The notes under the pieces were generated by a model. That model was not told the origin of the DNA. It saw only the letters and a list, made by a program, of their open reading frames with translations, and ran no database searches. 64,000 nucleotides of DNA. Source: an archaeon GW2011_AR5 (lineage in GTDB: Archaea; Aenigmatarchaeota; Aenigmatarchaeia; GW2011-AR5). Location of the stretch: positions 151,784-215,783 of the forward strand of contig JWKQ01000001.1 in the NCBI GenBank assembly GCA_000806115.1. Direction: 5' to 3'. Of this stretch, positions 1 through 10,004 are shown piece by piece (the first letter of the stretch is position 1; the number at the start of each line of letters is the position of its first letter). The position numbers were made by a program, and so were the translations under genes.

Positions 1-178
1 CATCTTCAACTTCGCTCCTGGAAAGATTTCCCCGGACAGTGTAAACATCGGAAACCCGCACGTCCGCTGCAAAGCCCATCTGACTTATTTTTTTCTCAAG
101 AACCAGGGCTTCGGAGCTCTTCTCGTTAAAATCTATCGATATCCTGAACATGTTCGCCATTTGGGTTAACGATTCCAT
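1..178 (-). CDS. Partial CDS (5' end only); N-terminus MESLTQMANMFRISIDFNEKSSEALVLEKKISQMGFAADVRVSDVYTVRGNLSRSEVEDV, possibly a PurS/PurL-like N-terminal domain
   Basis: Open frame on the minus strand running off the window edge; manual translation; family guess from general pattern only. Confidence 0.4.
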   Translation of the reverse strand, partial: MESLTQMANMFRISIDFNEKSSEALVLEKKISQMGFAADVRVSDVYTVRGNLSRSEVED

Positions 179-180
179 TT

Positions 181-1041
181 TTACAACCTTTTATTGTTCA
201 TGACGGGCATGGCGCGCGGACCTTTCTCGAGCACCGACATCGAAGCTGCAGATGCCGCGAACCTTATGGCATCGTTCTCCGGCTTCCCGTCCGAAAGCGC
301 CGAAACAAAAGCGGCTGCGAAACAGTCGCCCGCTCCTGTCGTGTCGACAGCCTTGACGGCATTGACCGGAAACTCCCGGACGCTGCCGCAATTGAAAAAC
401 CTGACGCTGTTCCCGCCGTCCGTGACTATGACTTTGGGCACGGCGGTCAGCAGAATATTCCCTATCATCCCGAGTTCCGCCGCGTTGAGTATGACGTAAT
501 CGCAATGGACAAGAAACCGCTTCAGTTCGCGGAATCCGAGGCGCGCCAGTATGCTGCCCGGCACGAACATGATTTTCGCGCCCCTTTTCCTGGCACGGCC
601 GGCTATTTCAGAATAAACGTCCACAATCCCGTCCTTGACAAGACTTGTGAAGATGACGAAGTCCGAATTCTCCAGATGTTCCGGGAAATCAGCCGCCGAG
701 AACCCGACATTGTTGTACGCGTACATCTGCCTCCTGCCTGAGGCGTCGATGAATACATAACATGTGTTGTTCGGCTTGCCGGTCCTCACGGCGGAAGAAT
801 AATCGACGCCGTCTTTGTCGAAGTCGCGTTCCAGCATTTCAGTGTAATTGTCGCTCCCAAGATTGCCAAAGAAAGAAACTTGATTTCCAAGGCGCCCGAG
901 CCCCGATGCGATGTTCGCCGCCGAGCCTCCCGAACATACGTTTGTGGAAGAGACGCCATGCTCACTGTCTCCCGTCCCAAGCTTGTCGACAAACAGGGAA
1001 ATATCAACGTTAGCGCTACCTATGCACACCACACGACCCAT
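181..1041 (-). CDS. PfkB/ribokinase-family carbohydrate kinase
   Basis: 286 aa; N-terminal GSANVDIS and C-terminal DTTGAGDCFAAAF PfkB signature. Confidence 0.9.
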   Translation of the reverse strand: MGRVVCIGSANVDISLFVDKLGTGDSEHGVSSTNVCSGGSAANIASGLGRLGNQVSFFGNLGSDNYTEMLERDFDKDGVDYSSAVRTGKPNNTCYVFIDASGRRQMYAYNNVGFSAADFPEHLENSDFVIFTSLVKDGIVDVYSEIAGRARKRGAKIMFVPGSILARLGFRELKRFLVHCDYVILNAAELGMIGNILLTAVPKVIVTDGGNSVRFFNCGSVREFPVNAVKAVDTTGAGDCFAAAFVSALSDGKPENDAIRFAASAASMSVLEKGPRAMPVMNNKRL

Positions 1042-1407
1042 TGTTCCTATGATGTCATAAAATTTTATATAATGATTCGCTTATTTTTTTCAGGAAAAAC
1101 CAATTACAATCGACAGACGAATCGCGTATTTAAGCAAGAAATCCTGATTATATACTACATCACATATGTTCTGCCGTAGAAATCATTTATATAGAGGTAT
1201 GCCAGAATAGAAGTATTGATGACACGCCTGGACAGCGAGTCAGAAATATTACCTTCAGCAAATCTGGACAATTTGCTTTGGGACATTTGGACAATTGGAC
1301 AACCTTAGGTTTCTTTCTCTAAGATTAAGAAATATAATGCAAACGCAGCTTAAAAGGCATTTTGCCTGCACAACATATGCGTTGCAGAATACAAAAGAGG
1401 GGTAAAA

Positions 1408-2505
1408 ATGTCCGATTCGTTCAATAACATAAATGATTTTGAGATGCATAAGGCTCGCATAATGGTGGTGGGCTGCGGCGGCGGCGGATGCAACACAATC
1501 AATGCGTTGTCGAAGAAAGGCATCAACGGCGCGAACACGATTGCGCTTAACACTGACGCCAAGCATCTTGCAGTTACGCAGGCGGACAAGAGGATACTTA
1601 TCGGGAAATCATTGACAAGGGGACTGGGTGCCGGCGGATTCCCGGAAATAGGCAAGAATGCGGCGCTCGAGAGCAAGAATGAAATCCGCGAGGCGCTGCA
1701 CGAATCGGACCTCGTTTTCGTCACTTGCGGGCTCGGAGGCGGAACCGGCACAGGCGCTGCGCCTGTTGTGGCAAGTCTTGCGCGCGAGTTAGGCGCGATA
1801 GTAATTTCTGTGGTGACTCTACCGTTCAAGCTGGAAGGCGCCAGGATACACAAGGCAGAAGGCGGACTGGCTACGCTCAGAAACAGCTGCGACACGGTAA
1901 TAGCGATAGAGAACGAAAGGCTTCTCAAATTAGCCGGCAACAAGCCCCTGAAAGAGGCGTTCGGGCTGGCTGACGACCTCATAGCTACGATGATAAAAGG
2001 GATAACCGAAACCATCTCGGAACCTTCACTGGTGAATCTGGACTACGCAGATGTCAAGGCAATCATGCGGGCCGGAGGCGTGGCTGCGATAGGCGTGGGC
2101 AGCTCGGAAAGCCCGACAAGAGCAAGGGACGCGGTTACGGCTGCGCTCAACCATCCGCTCATAGACGTCGACTACCATGGTGCCAATGGCGCGATGATAC
2201 AGGTAATCGGCGGCAACGACATGAAGATGGATGAAATCAACGCCATCGGCGAGGCGGTGCAGGGCATGCTGGACCCGAGCGCGCAGGTGATGTGGGGCGC
2301 GCGAATCTCTCCGGATTTCGACGGCAAAATCCAGGTAATCACCATCGTCACCGGAGTGAAAAGCCCGTACATAATGGGGCGCACGAACGAAACCCAGGAG
2401 AAGCTAGACGAGGACGAGTTCGGGATCCCGGTAATCGGGACGAAGAAACCGTCCGCCCCGGCTGCGAAACCTCCAGCGAAGCCCGGCTTCGGCAAGAAAT
2501 TTTGA
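1408..2505 (+). CDS. ftsZ: Cell division protein FtsZ
   Basis: Tubulin/FtsZ motifs GCGGGGCNTINAL and GLGGGTGTGAAPVVA. Confidence 0.97.
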   Translation: MSDSFNNINDFEMHKARIMVVGCGGGGCNTINALSKKGINGANTIALNTDAKHLAVTQADKRILIGKSLTRGLGAGGFPEIGKNAALESKNEIREALHESDLVFVTCGLGGGTGTGAAPVVASLARELGAIVISVVTLPFKLEGARIHKAEGGLATLRNSCDTVIAIENERLLKLAGNKPLKEAFGLADDLIATMIKGITETISEPSLVNLDYADVKAIMRAGGVAAIGVGSSESPTRARDAVTAALNHPLIDVDYHGANGAMIQVIGGNDMKMDEINAIGEAVQGMLDPSAQVMWGARISPDFDGKIQVITIVTGVKSPYIMGRTNETQEKLDEDEFGIPVIGTKKPSAPAAKPPAKPGFGKKF

Positions 2506-2527
2506 TACTGACCACACCCCAAAGATA

Positions 2528-2571
2528 GGCAGCTGCTTGTGTTGCGCTCTCTGCGCTATGAGGCAGCTGCC
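2528..2571 (+). terminator. Hairpin downstream of ftsZ followed by a T-rich run
   Basis: GGCAGCTGC...GCAGCTGCC inverted repeat followed by ctctttcttttta. Confidence 0.5.
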
Positions 2572-2584
2572 GACTCTTTCTTTT

Positions 2585-2681
2585 TATAGTGAACCCACAA
2601 AAGAATCCAGACATGTTTGTGGGTTCACAGATAGTGCACAAGGAAGTAAACATATCCAGATTGTTTCCTTGTAGCACTATA
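2585..2681. repeat. Modular hairpin element, copy A (TATAGTG...CACTATA)
   Basis: Outer inverted repeat enclosing two hairpins (GTGAACCCAC/GTGGGTTCAC and ACAAGGAA/TTCCTTGT); shares blocks with 28705-28852 and 31035-31508. Confidence 0.7.
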
Positions 2682-2722
2682 ATTTCCGGTTTTTGAGAAA
2701 AAATATTCAATCTGGCGGGACG

Positions 2723-4174
2723 CTATCTTACCGCATCTTCAAGAAGGCTGTCAACTCCCTTCTGGGTCATCCGGTATGTCCTGCGACGCTTCTCACCCTC
2801 CGTCCTTACATATCCTTTTCCGACAAGATGCTGCACTACTAATTTGTCGCCGCCCGCAAGAGCAAGGATGCCGTCTTCATCTACTTCGTGCTTGGTGCCG
2901 CCGTTCGAACGCAGGTTTGTCAAGATGCGTTCGTACACATTTGCCGGCGCGTGCGGAGAGTAACCAGTTCCGACACCTCTGTAGCTGCGCCCCGGCGCTT
3001 CATGGCGCGAGCCGTTGCCGCCCGGAGCAGGTTCTTCAGGCTTGTATCTATTTAACAAAGGCGCGGAAAGCACAAATCCTTCGTTGCCTATGCCGAGCGC
3101 GCCGCCTATTATACCGAATCGTATGTCGTCCTCTGTGAATCCTGCAGCCAGCAGCTCATCTTTTGGCGCTGCACGCCCCCCGTTTTTCTTTTCAAGAAAA
3201 TAATTCGCAAATCTTTTTTCCGCGCTTTCCGTCAGGCGTTCGCGTCTTCTTTCAGGCGCATGCGCAGCCGGTTTTTGGGCGCGTGTCCTGGCAGTAACTG
3301 TCTTACCTTCCGACATCGCCCTCCAATTGTTAAGCCAGTCGGGGTCGTAGCCTGTGCCGGCTGCCTGTTCTTCATGGCGCGAGCCGTTGCCGAGCACAAA
3401 TCCTGAGCCCTCCCTTACCAAAAACCCGTCTGTTTCGAACCGTTCTACGTGCCTTTTGATTACTCCTATGTCCCTGAAATCACTCCATCCGATGATTTCT
3501 TCGCCGCTGTCTGAAAAATAACGTCGGATTCTTCTTCTTGCTTCTTCCAGCGATACCGACGCGCTCGGCACTTCTTCAGTCTCCGGCTCAACCGCCGGTT
3601 CCTGCATTGCATAAGGTTCTGCCGCCTGTATGGGTTCCCCCGCACTTTCCGGCTTAGCCGCAGTTTCATAAGCTTCGGGAACTGCGTCGCCTGCGTCTCC
3701 ATCATACGCGTCCAAAACAGGCACGTCCACTGCTCCGCCGGGAGAGAACCCTGCGCCCGCTGTTCCACACGCGCTTCCAGTGCGCCTTCTTTCCCGTCGT
3801 GCGCGCCTTGGCATTTGTGCCACAGCTTCGTATGCTTCTACTGCAGACACAGCAGGCACAGTCTCCGGAACAGGCAAAGCCGCTGCATGTTCACATTCGC
3901 CTTTTCTTGCTCTTGGCACCTGCTTTTCACAGCGGTTTGCGGGCTTTTCTATTATCATCCTGTAGAGAAGCCGGCGCGAATCATAACTGAACAGCCCGTT
4001 ATTCCTCATAGTCTCGGCTGCGTCGAAAGACTCGTCATACGTGCGCCGCGTGTCAAGGGCGAAACCCGCAATGTCAAGCTTTCCGCCGTGCCTCACAGCC
4101 CATTCAGTCTGCTCCTCAAAAATAGCGTTTTTTCCGCTGGTATTTTTGCCGTGTTTTCGCACCAACTTTGTCAC
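2723..4174 (-). CDS. Hypothetical protein with several winged-helix-like segments and a low-complexity linker
   Basis: 483-aa ORF; three charged helical C-terminal segments; internal GNGSRHE repeats. Confidence 0.7.
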   Translation of the reverse strand: MTKLVRKHGKNTSGKNAIFEEQTEWAVRHGGKLDIAGFALDTRRTYDESFDAAETMRNNGLFSYDSRRLLYRMIIEKPANRCEKQVPRARKGECEHAAALPVPETVPAVSAVEAYEAVAQMPRRARRERRRTGSACGTAGAGFSPGGAVDVPVLDAYDGDAGDAVPEAYETAAKPESAGEPIQAAEPYAMQEPAVEPETEEVPSASVSLEEARRRIRRYFSDSGEEIIGWSDFRDIGVIKRHVERFETDGFLVREGSGFVLGNGSRHEEQAAGTGYDPDWLNNWRAMSEGKTVTARTRAQKPAAHAPERRRERLTESAEKRFANYFLEKKNGGRAAPKDELLAAGFTEDDIRFGIIGGALGIGNEGFVLSAPLLNRYKPEEPAPGGNGSRHEAPGRSYRGVGTGYSPHAPANVYERILTNLRSNGGTKHEVDEDGILALAGGDKLVVQHLVGKGYVRTEGEKRRRTYRMTQKGVDSLLEDAVR

Positions 4175-4273
4175 TCATATTTTATTTTTTACAGGATATT
4201 TAAGCTAAAAATTAAGATACGGATAAATTACGAGCCAAACCGGTCAATTGCAGAACCCCGGCATACGGCGTTT

Positions 4274-5113
4274 CTAAGTCCTTGGCTGTTCAGGTTCTTC
4301 GCCGAGATACTTGTACCTTCCGGGCTTTATTCTTCTCAACACCCCTATTTTCACCAGCCTCTTCAAGTGATGACTTGTCAGGGAGTCGCTTATCTTTAGG
4401 CGCTTTGCAGCATTGGACAGCCCGAACTCCCCCTTCTGCATTGCATATTCGATGAGCCTGTCCCTGTTGGTTTCTGCCGGCGGCATTTCATCCACCAGCG
4501 GCACGTATTTCTTGTCGTCACGCTCGATAAGTCTGTTTTTCAGCAACGCACGGATGTGCTGGCGCGCTGCAGGCAGCCTCATTCCCAGAAATTCGGCAGC
4601 CTCTTGTGTCGTGAAGCCGTCATGCCCGATGCCGTAAGACAGAAGCCTTTCGGCTTTCGTGTGCATCCTTTTGACGTCCCTTTTCGGGCGTGCAACAGCC
4701 GAGGACGCGAGATAATTCATGCCGAGCGACGGGACCACGCGAATATCCGCAAGACTTCTGGGGTAGTGCAGCAGGCGCCTGTCGAGATTATGCACGTTGT
4801 AGATATTGGCAGACCTGACGCGCATCTCAACGAGTCCCTGCGAATTGACCACTTCAACATCGCCAACATAACCAAGGGCGTCCATGCAGTGCCTGTACAA
4901 CACTTCTACGGCGCCTTTGTACTGCCGGGAATAACCGACCGGAAGCATGATTGCAAGTCCCTCGTGGTCCAGCTGACCGAATATGGGGGCTGTGACGCGG
5001 GAATAAACCCCATTTGTGCCGCTTTCTTCGGACAGTCTGTAAGCCCTGCTTCGTTCCTCGATTCTTTTTGCGGCGTTCCGCATTATCTGAAGGGTTTCTT
5101 CTTTAATGTCCAT
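4274..5113 (-). CDS. Winged-helix/HTH DNA-binding regulator
   Basis: 279 aa; FTTQEAAEFLGMRLPAARQHIRALLKNRLIERDD and GLSNAAKRLKISDSLTSHHLKRLVKIGVLRRI resemble wHTH motifs. Confidence 0.7.
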   Translation of the reverse strand: MDIKEETLQIMRNAAKRIEERSRAYRLSEESGTNGVYSRVTAPIFGQLDHEGLAIMLPVGYSRQYKGAVEVLYRHCMDALGYVGDVEVVNSQGLVEMRVRSANIYNVHNLDRRLLHYPRSLADIRVVPSLGMNYLASSAVARPKRDVKRMHTKAERLLSYGIGHDGFTTQEAAEFLGMRLPAARQHIRALLKNRLIERDDKKYVPLVDEMPPAETNRDRLIEYAMQKGEFGLSNAAKRLKISDSLTSHHLKRLVKIGVLRRIKPGRYKYLGEEPEQPRT

Positions 5114-5225
5114 ATGAAAAGGAAAAGTCCAAATTATTTAAACGCTCTTCCCAATCTGTTTGTAATAGCAATCACATTACATAGGACGTGATTGGGATGA
5201 CGGGAGATCCTGGGGTGAATCCTAC

Positions 5226-5507
5226 ATGAAAAAAATAACAGAGGAGACGGTAAAACACGTCGCTGCCGTCGCCCGCATCAACCTCACTGCTTCTGAAGTA
5301 AAGCGGTTCCAGAAAGAGCTCACGGAAATACTTGCCGCATTCAAGACGCTGGACGAGGCGCCGGCTGCGGAACCCAGCTTCCAGCCTATCCCGATGGAAA
5401 ACGTCATGCGGGAAGACATAATAGAGGAGCCGCTCCCGCGGGAAGTTGCGATGAAAAACACTAAGCACAAGGAAAAAGGATTCTTCAAGGGACCGAAGGC
5501 GATATAA
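5226..5507 (+). CDS. gatC: Asp/Glu-tRNA amidotransferase subunit C
   Basis: KHVAAVARINLTASEVKRFQKELTEILAAFKTLDE GatC pattern; upstream of gatA. Confidence 0.9.
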   Translation: MKKITEETVKHVAAVARINLTASEVKRFQKELTEILAAFKTLDEAPAAEPSFQPIPMENVMREDIIEEPLPREVAMKNTKHKEKGFFKGPKAI

Positions 5508-5510
5508 GAA

Positions 5511-5714
5511 ATGAAATATGAAAAACCCATAAACCTTGATGACGGCATCGGCGAGAGAAGAATAGCCGGGGATGAAACGGAAGGCAGATGCGTCCCCGAT
5601 TACCGCGACGGAGTCATAGTTTCAGCCGTGTATTATTCGGGCATCGAGGTTCAACGCCGCGGCAAAAAATTCTTCCCGGAAAGAAACGACGAACGAGACA
5701 GGCACCTTCGGTGA
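5511..5714 (+). CDS. Hypothetical 67-aa protein
   Basis: ORF between gatC and gatA; stop overlaps the GTG start of gatA. Confidence 0.5.
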   Translation: MKYEKPINLDDGIGERRIAGDETEGRCVPDYRDGVIVSAVYYSGIEVQRRGKKFFPERNDERDRHLR

Positions 5715-7093
5715 GCGCTATGCACAAGTACGATTTATCTGTGACGGAATTCCTGCAGCAGTCGCACTCGGGCAGCATAGACTACAACGATTTCATAATA
5801 AATTATCTCGAGGCGCTGAAAGAATTCAACAAGAAGCTACGCCTGATGCAGTGCGTGAACGAGAAGACAATCCTGCCAAGCGCGGAATTGTACGGGCTGC
5901 CTGTCACCGTCAAGGACAACATCTGCACCCGGGGCATGCAGAGCAGCGCCGGCTCGAAGATACTGCAGGGATACGTGCCTCCGTTTGACGCGACGGCAGT
6001 CAGCCGCATCAAGGACGCGGGCGGATTCGTTGCGGGAAAGACGAACATGGACGAGTTCGGGCACGGGACGTTTTCGGTTCACAGCGCATACGGAATACCG
6101 AAAAATCCACACGACCCTGAGCGCACGTGCGGCGGCTCTTCAGGAGGCGCGGCAGGCGTCGTAGCAGCCGTTCCTTTTCCCCAGATTGCGCTGTGCGAGA
6201 GCACCGGCGGTTCTATCTCCTGTCCCGCCGCTTTCTGCAATGTCACGGGACTCACGCCTACGTACGGACTGGTTTCGCGGTACGGCCTGATAGACTATGC
6301 GAACAGCATGGACAAGATAGGCGTCATCGCGAAGCGCGTCGATGACATTGCTCTCGGGCTTTCAATCATTGCCGGACACGACAAACGGGACTCGACCTCC
6401 CTTGCTGTCCAGCCGAAACAGTACAGAGTAAGCAGGGACTTGAAGGGCGTCAGGATAGCCGTGCCGAAAGAATACTTCGAGAACCTTTCTCCCGACGTAG
6501 AAAAATCCGTATGGGACGCAATAAAGCTCCTTGAATCAAACGGGGCGGCTTATAGCGAGGTTTCTTTGCCGACAACCAAGTACGCCCTTGCAGCTTATTA
6601 CATAATCGCAACAACCGAGACGTCGACGAACCTCTCGAAGATGTGCGGCATGCGGTATGGATTGCACAAAGAGCTGGAGGGAAACTTCAACCAGTATTTC
6701 TCTTCTGTCCGCAGCGAAGGGTTTGGCGAAGAGGCAAAAAGGCGCATAATACTGGGCACGTTCGCCCGCATGTCAGGCTACAGAGAGCAATATTACATGA
6801 AAGCCATGCGTGTCCGCACACTAATAACACAGGATTTCAAGAAAATCTTCTCGAAGCACGACGTAATAGCGGCGCCGACCATGCCCACACCGGCGCCAAA
6901 ATTCAGCGAGATAGAAAAGCTCACGCCGCTGCAAAACTACCAGATGGACGTGCTGACGGTGCCGCCCAACCTTTCCGGCATACCGATGATATCCGTTCCG
7001 TGCGGACACACCGTCGGACTTCATCTCCTGGGCGACCATCTGCAGGAAGAGAAAATACTCGGCGTTGCCGCAGCTTACGAGGGACTGAGATGA
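5711..7093 (+). CDS. gatA: Asp/Glu-tRNA amidotransferase subunit A
   Basis: Amidase signature GGSSGGAAGVVAA; PVTVKDNICTRGM. Start trimmed from the ORF track to GTG 5711 (or ATG 5720). Confidence 0.95.
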   Translation: MSAMHKYDLSVTEFLQQSHSGSIDYNDFIINYLEALKEFNKKLRLMQCVNEKTILPSAELYGLPVTVKDNICTRGMQSSAGSKILQGYVPPFDATAVSRIKDAGGFVAGKTNMDEFGHGTFSVHSAYGIPKNPHDPERTCGGSSGGAAGVVAAVPFPQIALCESTGGSISCPAAFCNVTGLTPTYGLVSRYGLIDYANSMDKIGVIAKRVDDIALGLSIIAGHDKRDSTSLAVQPKQYRVSRDLKGVRIAVPKEYFENLSPDVEKSVWDAIKLLESNGAAYSEVSLPTTKYALAAYYIIATTETSTNLSKMCGMRYGLHKELEGNFNQYFSSVRSEGFGEEAKRRIILGTFARMSGYREQYYMKAMRVRTLITQDFKKIFSKHDVIAAPTMPTPAPKFSEIEKLTPLQNYQMDVLTVPPNLSGIPMISVPCGHTVGLHLLGDHLQEEKILGVAAAYEGLR

Positions 7094-7692
7094 ACAAACC
7101 CGTAATATTCATAGACTTCGGCGGCGTTTACTTCACGAGGGCAACGCCAATATACGGCATCTACTCAAGGAAGTTCGGGATGCCCAAGAAGAGGGTGCGC
7201 AGCGCAATGTCCGGGACAAACTGGCTGAACCATTCGATAGGAAAATGCAGCGAAGCAGAATACTGGAAAAATGTCGCCGTGAGCCTTGACCTCTCGGACA
7301 TGCAGGCAAAACAACTGCGCAATGCACTCTATGCCTACTCGAAACCGCAGAAGGGCATGGCGAGCCTGATACGCAGGATAAAGAAGAAATACAAGGTTGC
7401 CGTGCTGTCTGACAACATCTGCGGATGGGTGGGATTTCTTGAAAAAAAGTATAAAATCTCCAATGAGTTTCATGATCAGCATTATTCCTACCATCACGGA
7501 TTCGGCAAGCCCAACGTCAACCTGTTCAAGCGGGCTGCGAACAGGATGAACGTGAAACATTCGGACTGCATAGTGGTTGACAATGACAGGGTATTCCTCT
7601 CCGGAGTCAAGAAAACCGGCGCGAGAGTAGTTCTGTTCAAGGACGCTAAAAACCTTGAATCGAGGCTTAGGAAGTACGGTGTTGAGATATGA
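7090..7692 (+). CDS. HAD-superfamily hydrolase
   Basis: MNKPVIFIDFGGVYF and VLSDN motifs; ATGA overlap with gatA stop; start trimmed from ORF track. Confidence 0.8.
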   Translation: MNKPVIFIDFGGVYFTRATPIYGIYSRKFGMPKKRVRSAMSGTNWLNHSIGKCSEAEYWKNVAVSLDLSDMQAKQLRNALYAYSKPQKGMASLIRRIKKKYKVAVLSDNICGWVGFLEKKYKISNEFHDQHYSYHHGFGKPNVNLFKRAANRMNVKHSDCIVVDNDRVFLSGVKKTGARVVLFKDAKNLESRLRKYGVEI

Positions 7693-8261
7693 AATTCAAT
7701 GAGGGAAAGATAATAGAAATATTTTACGCAGAGAAGAGAGGGAAAAAAGTTCCGATTATATTCAGATATCCGAAGAAATCTGATGTAAAGAGCGTCTGGA
7801 AGTTCTACAACAAGGCAATAAAGGAAACGGAAGGACTCAGCCGATTCAGGTTTGTTTCCCTGAAAGAGGAGAAGAAGTGGGTTGACGACGTGCTGAAAAA
7901 CATGAAGAAAGGAAACAAGTCGCAGATAATGGCGGAGTCTTCCGGCAGGATAATCGGCTCGGTTTCAATCGACCGGAGATTGGAAGACAGGAGGAGGCAC
8001 GTCGGCGGATTCGGCATCGCGATACTTCAGGAGTATGCGGGCATCGGGATTGGAAAAAGAATGATGAAACTGGCGGAAAAAGACGCCGGGAAGATGGGAC
8101 TGAAAATAATAGAGCTTCATGTCCACGGGAAAAACAAAATCGCCCAAAGCCTGTACAGGAAAATGGGATACAGGGCTGCCGGGAAAGTACCGAAGTCTGT
8201 GAAGACGAGAAACGGGTTTGATGATGATATACTAATGTACAAGGTGCTGAAAAAACTATGA
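7689..8261 (+). CDS. GNAT-family N-acetyltransferase
   Basis: GIAILQEYAGIGIGKRMMKLAEKDA...ELHVHGKNKIAQSLYRKMGY acetyl-CoA binding pattern. Confidence 0.9.
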   Translation: MKFNEGKIIEIFYAEKRGKKVPIIFRYPKKSDVKSVWKFYNKAIKETEGLSRFRFVSLKEEKKWVDDVLKNMKKGNKSQIMAESSGRIIGSVSIDRRLEDRRRHVGGFGIAILQEYAGIGIGKRMMKLAEKDAGKMGLKIIELHVHGKNKIAQSLYRKMGYRAAGKVPKSVKTRNGFDDDILMYKVLKKL

Positions 8262-9658
8262 AAATAGGACTGGAGGTGCATGTACAGCTTCGCACGCAAA
8301 CGAAGCTGTTCTGCGGATGCCCGAACAAATTCGTAAGCGAGCCGAATACGCAAGTCTGCGATTATTGTTTGGGGATGCCAGGCACGAAGCCGCGGGTGAA
8401 CAGGGCTGCGCTCGACTTCGCCATACTCATCGGCACCGCCCTTGACTGCAAAATATCCTCGCCGACATATTTCTCGCGCAAGTCTTACTTCTATCCCGAC
8501 ATGGGAAAGAATTTCCAGATTACGCAGTACGAGGTGCCCATCGCCCACGGCGGGCACGTAAAGCTCGGCACGAAGCAAATCAATATAACGCGCATACAGC
8601 TCGAGGAGGATCCCGCAAGAATAGTGCACTCTGGCGGACAGGCGCATGACGACCAAGGTCGTCGTTCTTCTTTCGGCTCAGGCTACGTGCTGGTTGACTA
8701 CAACAGGAGCGGCGTGCCTCTTTGCGAGATAGTAACCGATCCCGACTTCGAATCGCCCAAGGAAGCGCGCGAGTTCCTTCAGAAGCTCTCCAGCATACTG
8801 GAGTACCTCGGGGTTTACGACCCGAACGTGGAAGGCTCTATGCGCGTTGACGCAAACATCTCCCTTGGACCGTCGCGCGTCGAGATAAAGAACATCTCCG
8901 GGTTCAAGGACGTGGAAAAGGCGCTAAATTACGAGGCAGTGAGGCAGAAGAACATGCTCCGTCGCGGGCAAAAAATAGCCAGGGAAACGCGCGGGTGGGA
9001 CGATGTTGCAGGAGTAACACGTTCACAGCGCACTAAGGAAGAGGAAGAAGACTACGGATATATTTTTGAAGGGGACCTGCCCAAATTCAATTTCACCTCA
9101 GACAAGCTGGAGAAGCTGAAGAACGCGATACCCGAACTGCCCGACCAGAAAGTGAAGCGGTACGTGAGGGAGATGAAGATTCCCGAGGAGCTTGCGGTAT
9201 CGATAGTGTCAGAGCCGGACCTTGCCGAGGCGTTCGAGAAGATTGCGGCGCGGACGGACAGGCAGCTTGCGGCGAAATGGTTTGCGGGAGAAATCAAAAA
9301 AACGCTGAACTTCAACAACCTTCGCTGGAAGGACAGCAAGCTCACTGTGGAAGGAGTTTCAAGGTTACTTGAGATGGTACAAAGAAAAGCGGTTACCGAT
9401 CATACTGCCGAGATGATGCTAAGAGACATGGCTGTCAAGCAGGTCAATCCGGAAGAAAATATACAAACGCGCATATACGACGAGGACTCCATCAACGACG
9501 CCATACAGGAAGTCCTTGGCAGCAACACGAAAGCCGTGGTGGATTACAAATCAGGAAAACAGGAAGCATTCAACTTCCTGGTGGGGCAAGTGATGAGAAA
9601 GACGCAGGGGCGCGGGGACCCCGACACCATACGGAATCTGCTGAAGAAGCTGATATAG
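8258..9658 (+). CDS. gatB: Asp/Glu-tRNA amidotransferase subunit B
   Basis: GLEVHVQLRTQTKLFCGC...YFYPDMGKNFQITQYEVPI...VDYNRSGVPLCEIVTDPD. Confidence 0.97.
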   Translation: MKIGLEVHVQLRTQTKLFCGCPNKFVSEPNTQVCDYCLGMPGTKPRVNRAALDFAILIGTALDCKISSPTYFSRKSYFYPDMGKNFQITQYEVPIAHGGHVKLGTKQINITRIQLEEDPARIVHSGGQAHDDQGRRSSFGSGYVLVDYNRSGVPLCEIVTDPDFESPKEAREFLQKLSSILEYLGVYDPNVEGSMRVDANISLGPSRVEIKNISGFKDVEKALNYEAVRQKNMLRRGQKIARETRGWDDVAGVTRSQRTKEEEEDYGYIFEGDLPKFNFTSDKLEKLKNAIPELPDQKVKRYVREMKIPEELAVSIVSEPDLAEAFEKIAARTDRQLAAKWFAGEIKKTLNFNNLRWKDSKLTVEGVSRLLEMVQRKAVTDHTAEMMLRDMAVKQVNPEENIQTRIYDEDSINDAIQEVLGSNTKAVVDYKSGKQEAFNFLVGQVMRKTQGRGDPDTIRNLLKKLI

Positions 9659-9750
9659 CCGCATCAAAGATTTTTCCACTACTATTTTAGTCCGGGAAAA
9701 TTCATTCACTAAATATCTTCTGCTTCTATAATTAACTATCAGTGGTAAAA

Positions 9751-9834
9751 ATGAAGAGATATAATTGCGGGCAATGCTGCGTGGATTTCAGGTCAAAAAA
9801 GGACTTCGACAGGCACATGACAATTGATCACTGA
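9751..9834 (+). CDS. C2H2 zinc-finger microprotein (27 aa)
   Basis: MKRYNCGQCCVDFRSKKDFDRHMTIDH; C-x2-C-x12-H-x4-H. Confidence 0.65.
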   Translation: MKRYNCGQCCVDFRSKKDFDRHMTIDH

Positions 9835-9876
9835 CTTGCAAAACTTCTTCCTGTGATTCTTCTTGCGGTGATAAAA

Positions 9877-9996
9877 ATGCCAGAAAGAGTCATAAGAACG
9901 GCTGTCAAAAACTTGAACGATGCCACCTGCAAGCTCTGCGGCGCGGCTTTCCGCTCCTACGGCGACCTCAGGAGGCACAAAATCGGGCGGCATTAG
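9877..9996 (+). CDS. C2H2 zinc-finger microprotein (39 aa)
   Basis: ...ATCKLCGAAFRSYGDLRRHKIGRH; C-x2-C-x12-H-x4-H. Confidence 0.7.
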   Translation: MPERVIRTAVKNLNDATCKLCGAAFRSYGDLRRHKIGRH

Positions 9997-10004
9997 GTGA
10001 TTTG

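Noticed and set aside
5588-5710. N-terminal extension of GatA in the ORF track
   Set aside because: Overlaps the 67-aa ORF and has no GatA similarity; a GTG/ATG start at 5711/5720 fits GatA N-termini.
6643-7089. Extended N-terminus of the HAD ORF (start 6643)
   Set aside because: Out-of-frame reading of gatA; the true start is ATG 7090 overlapping the gatA stop.
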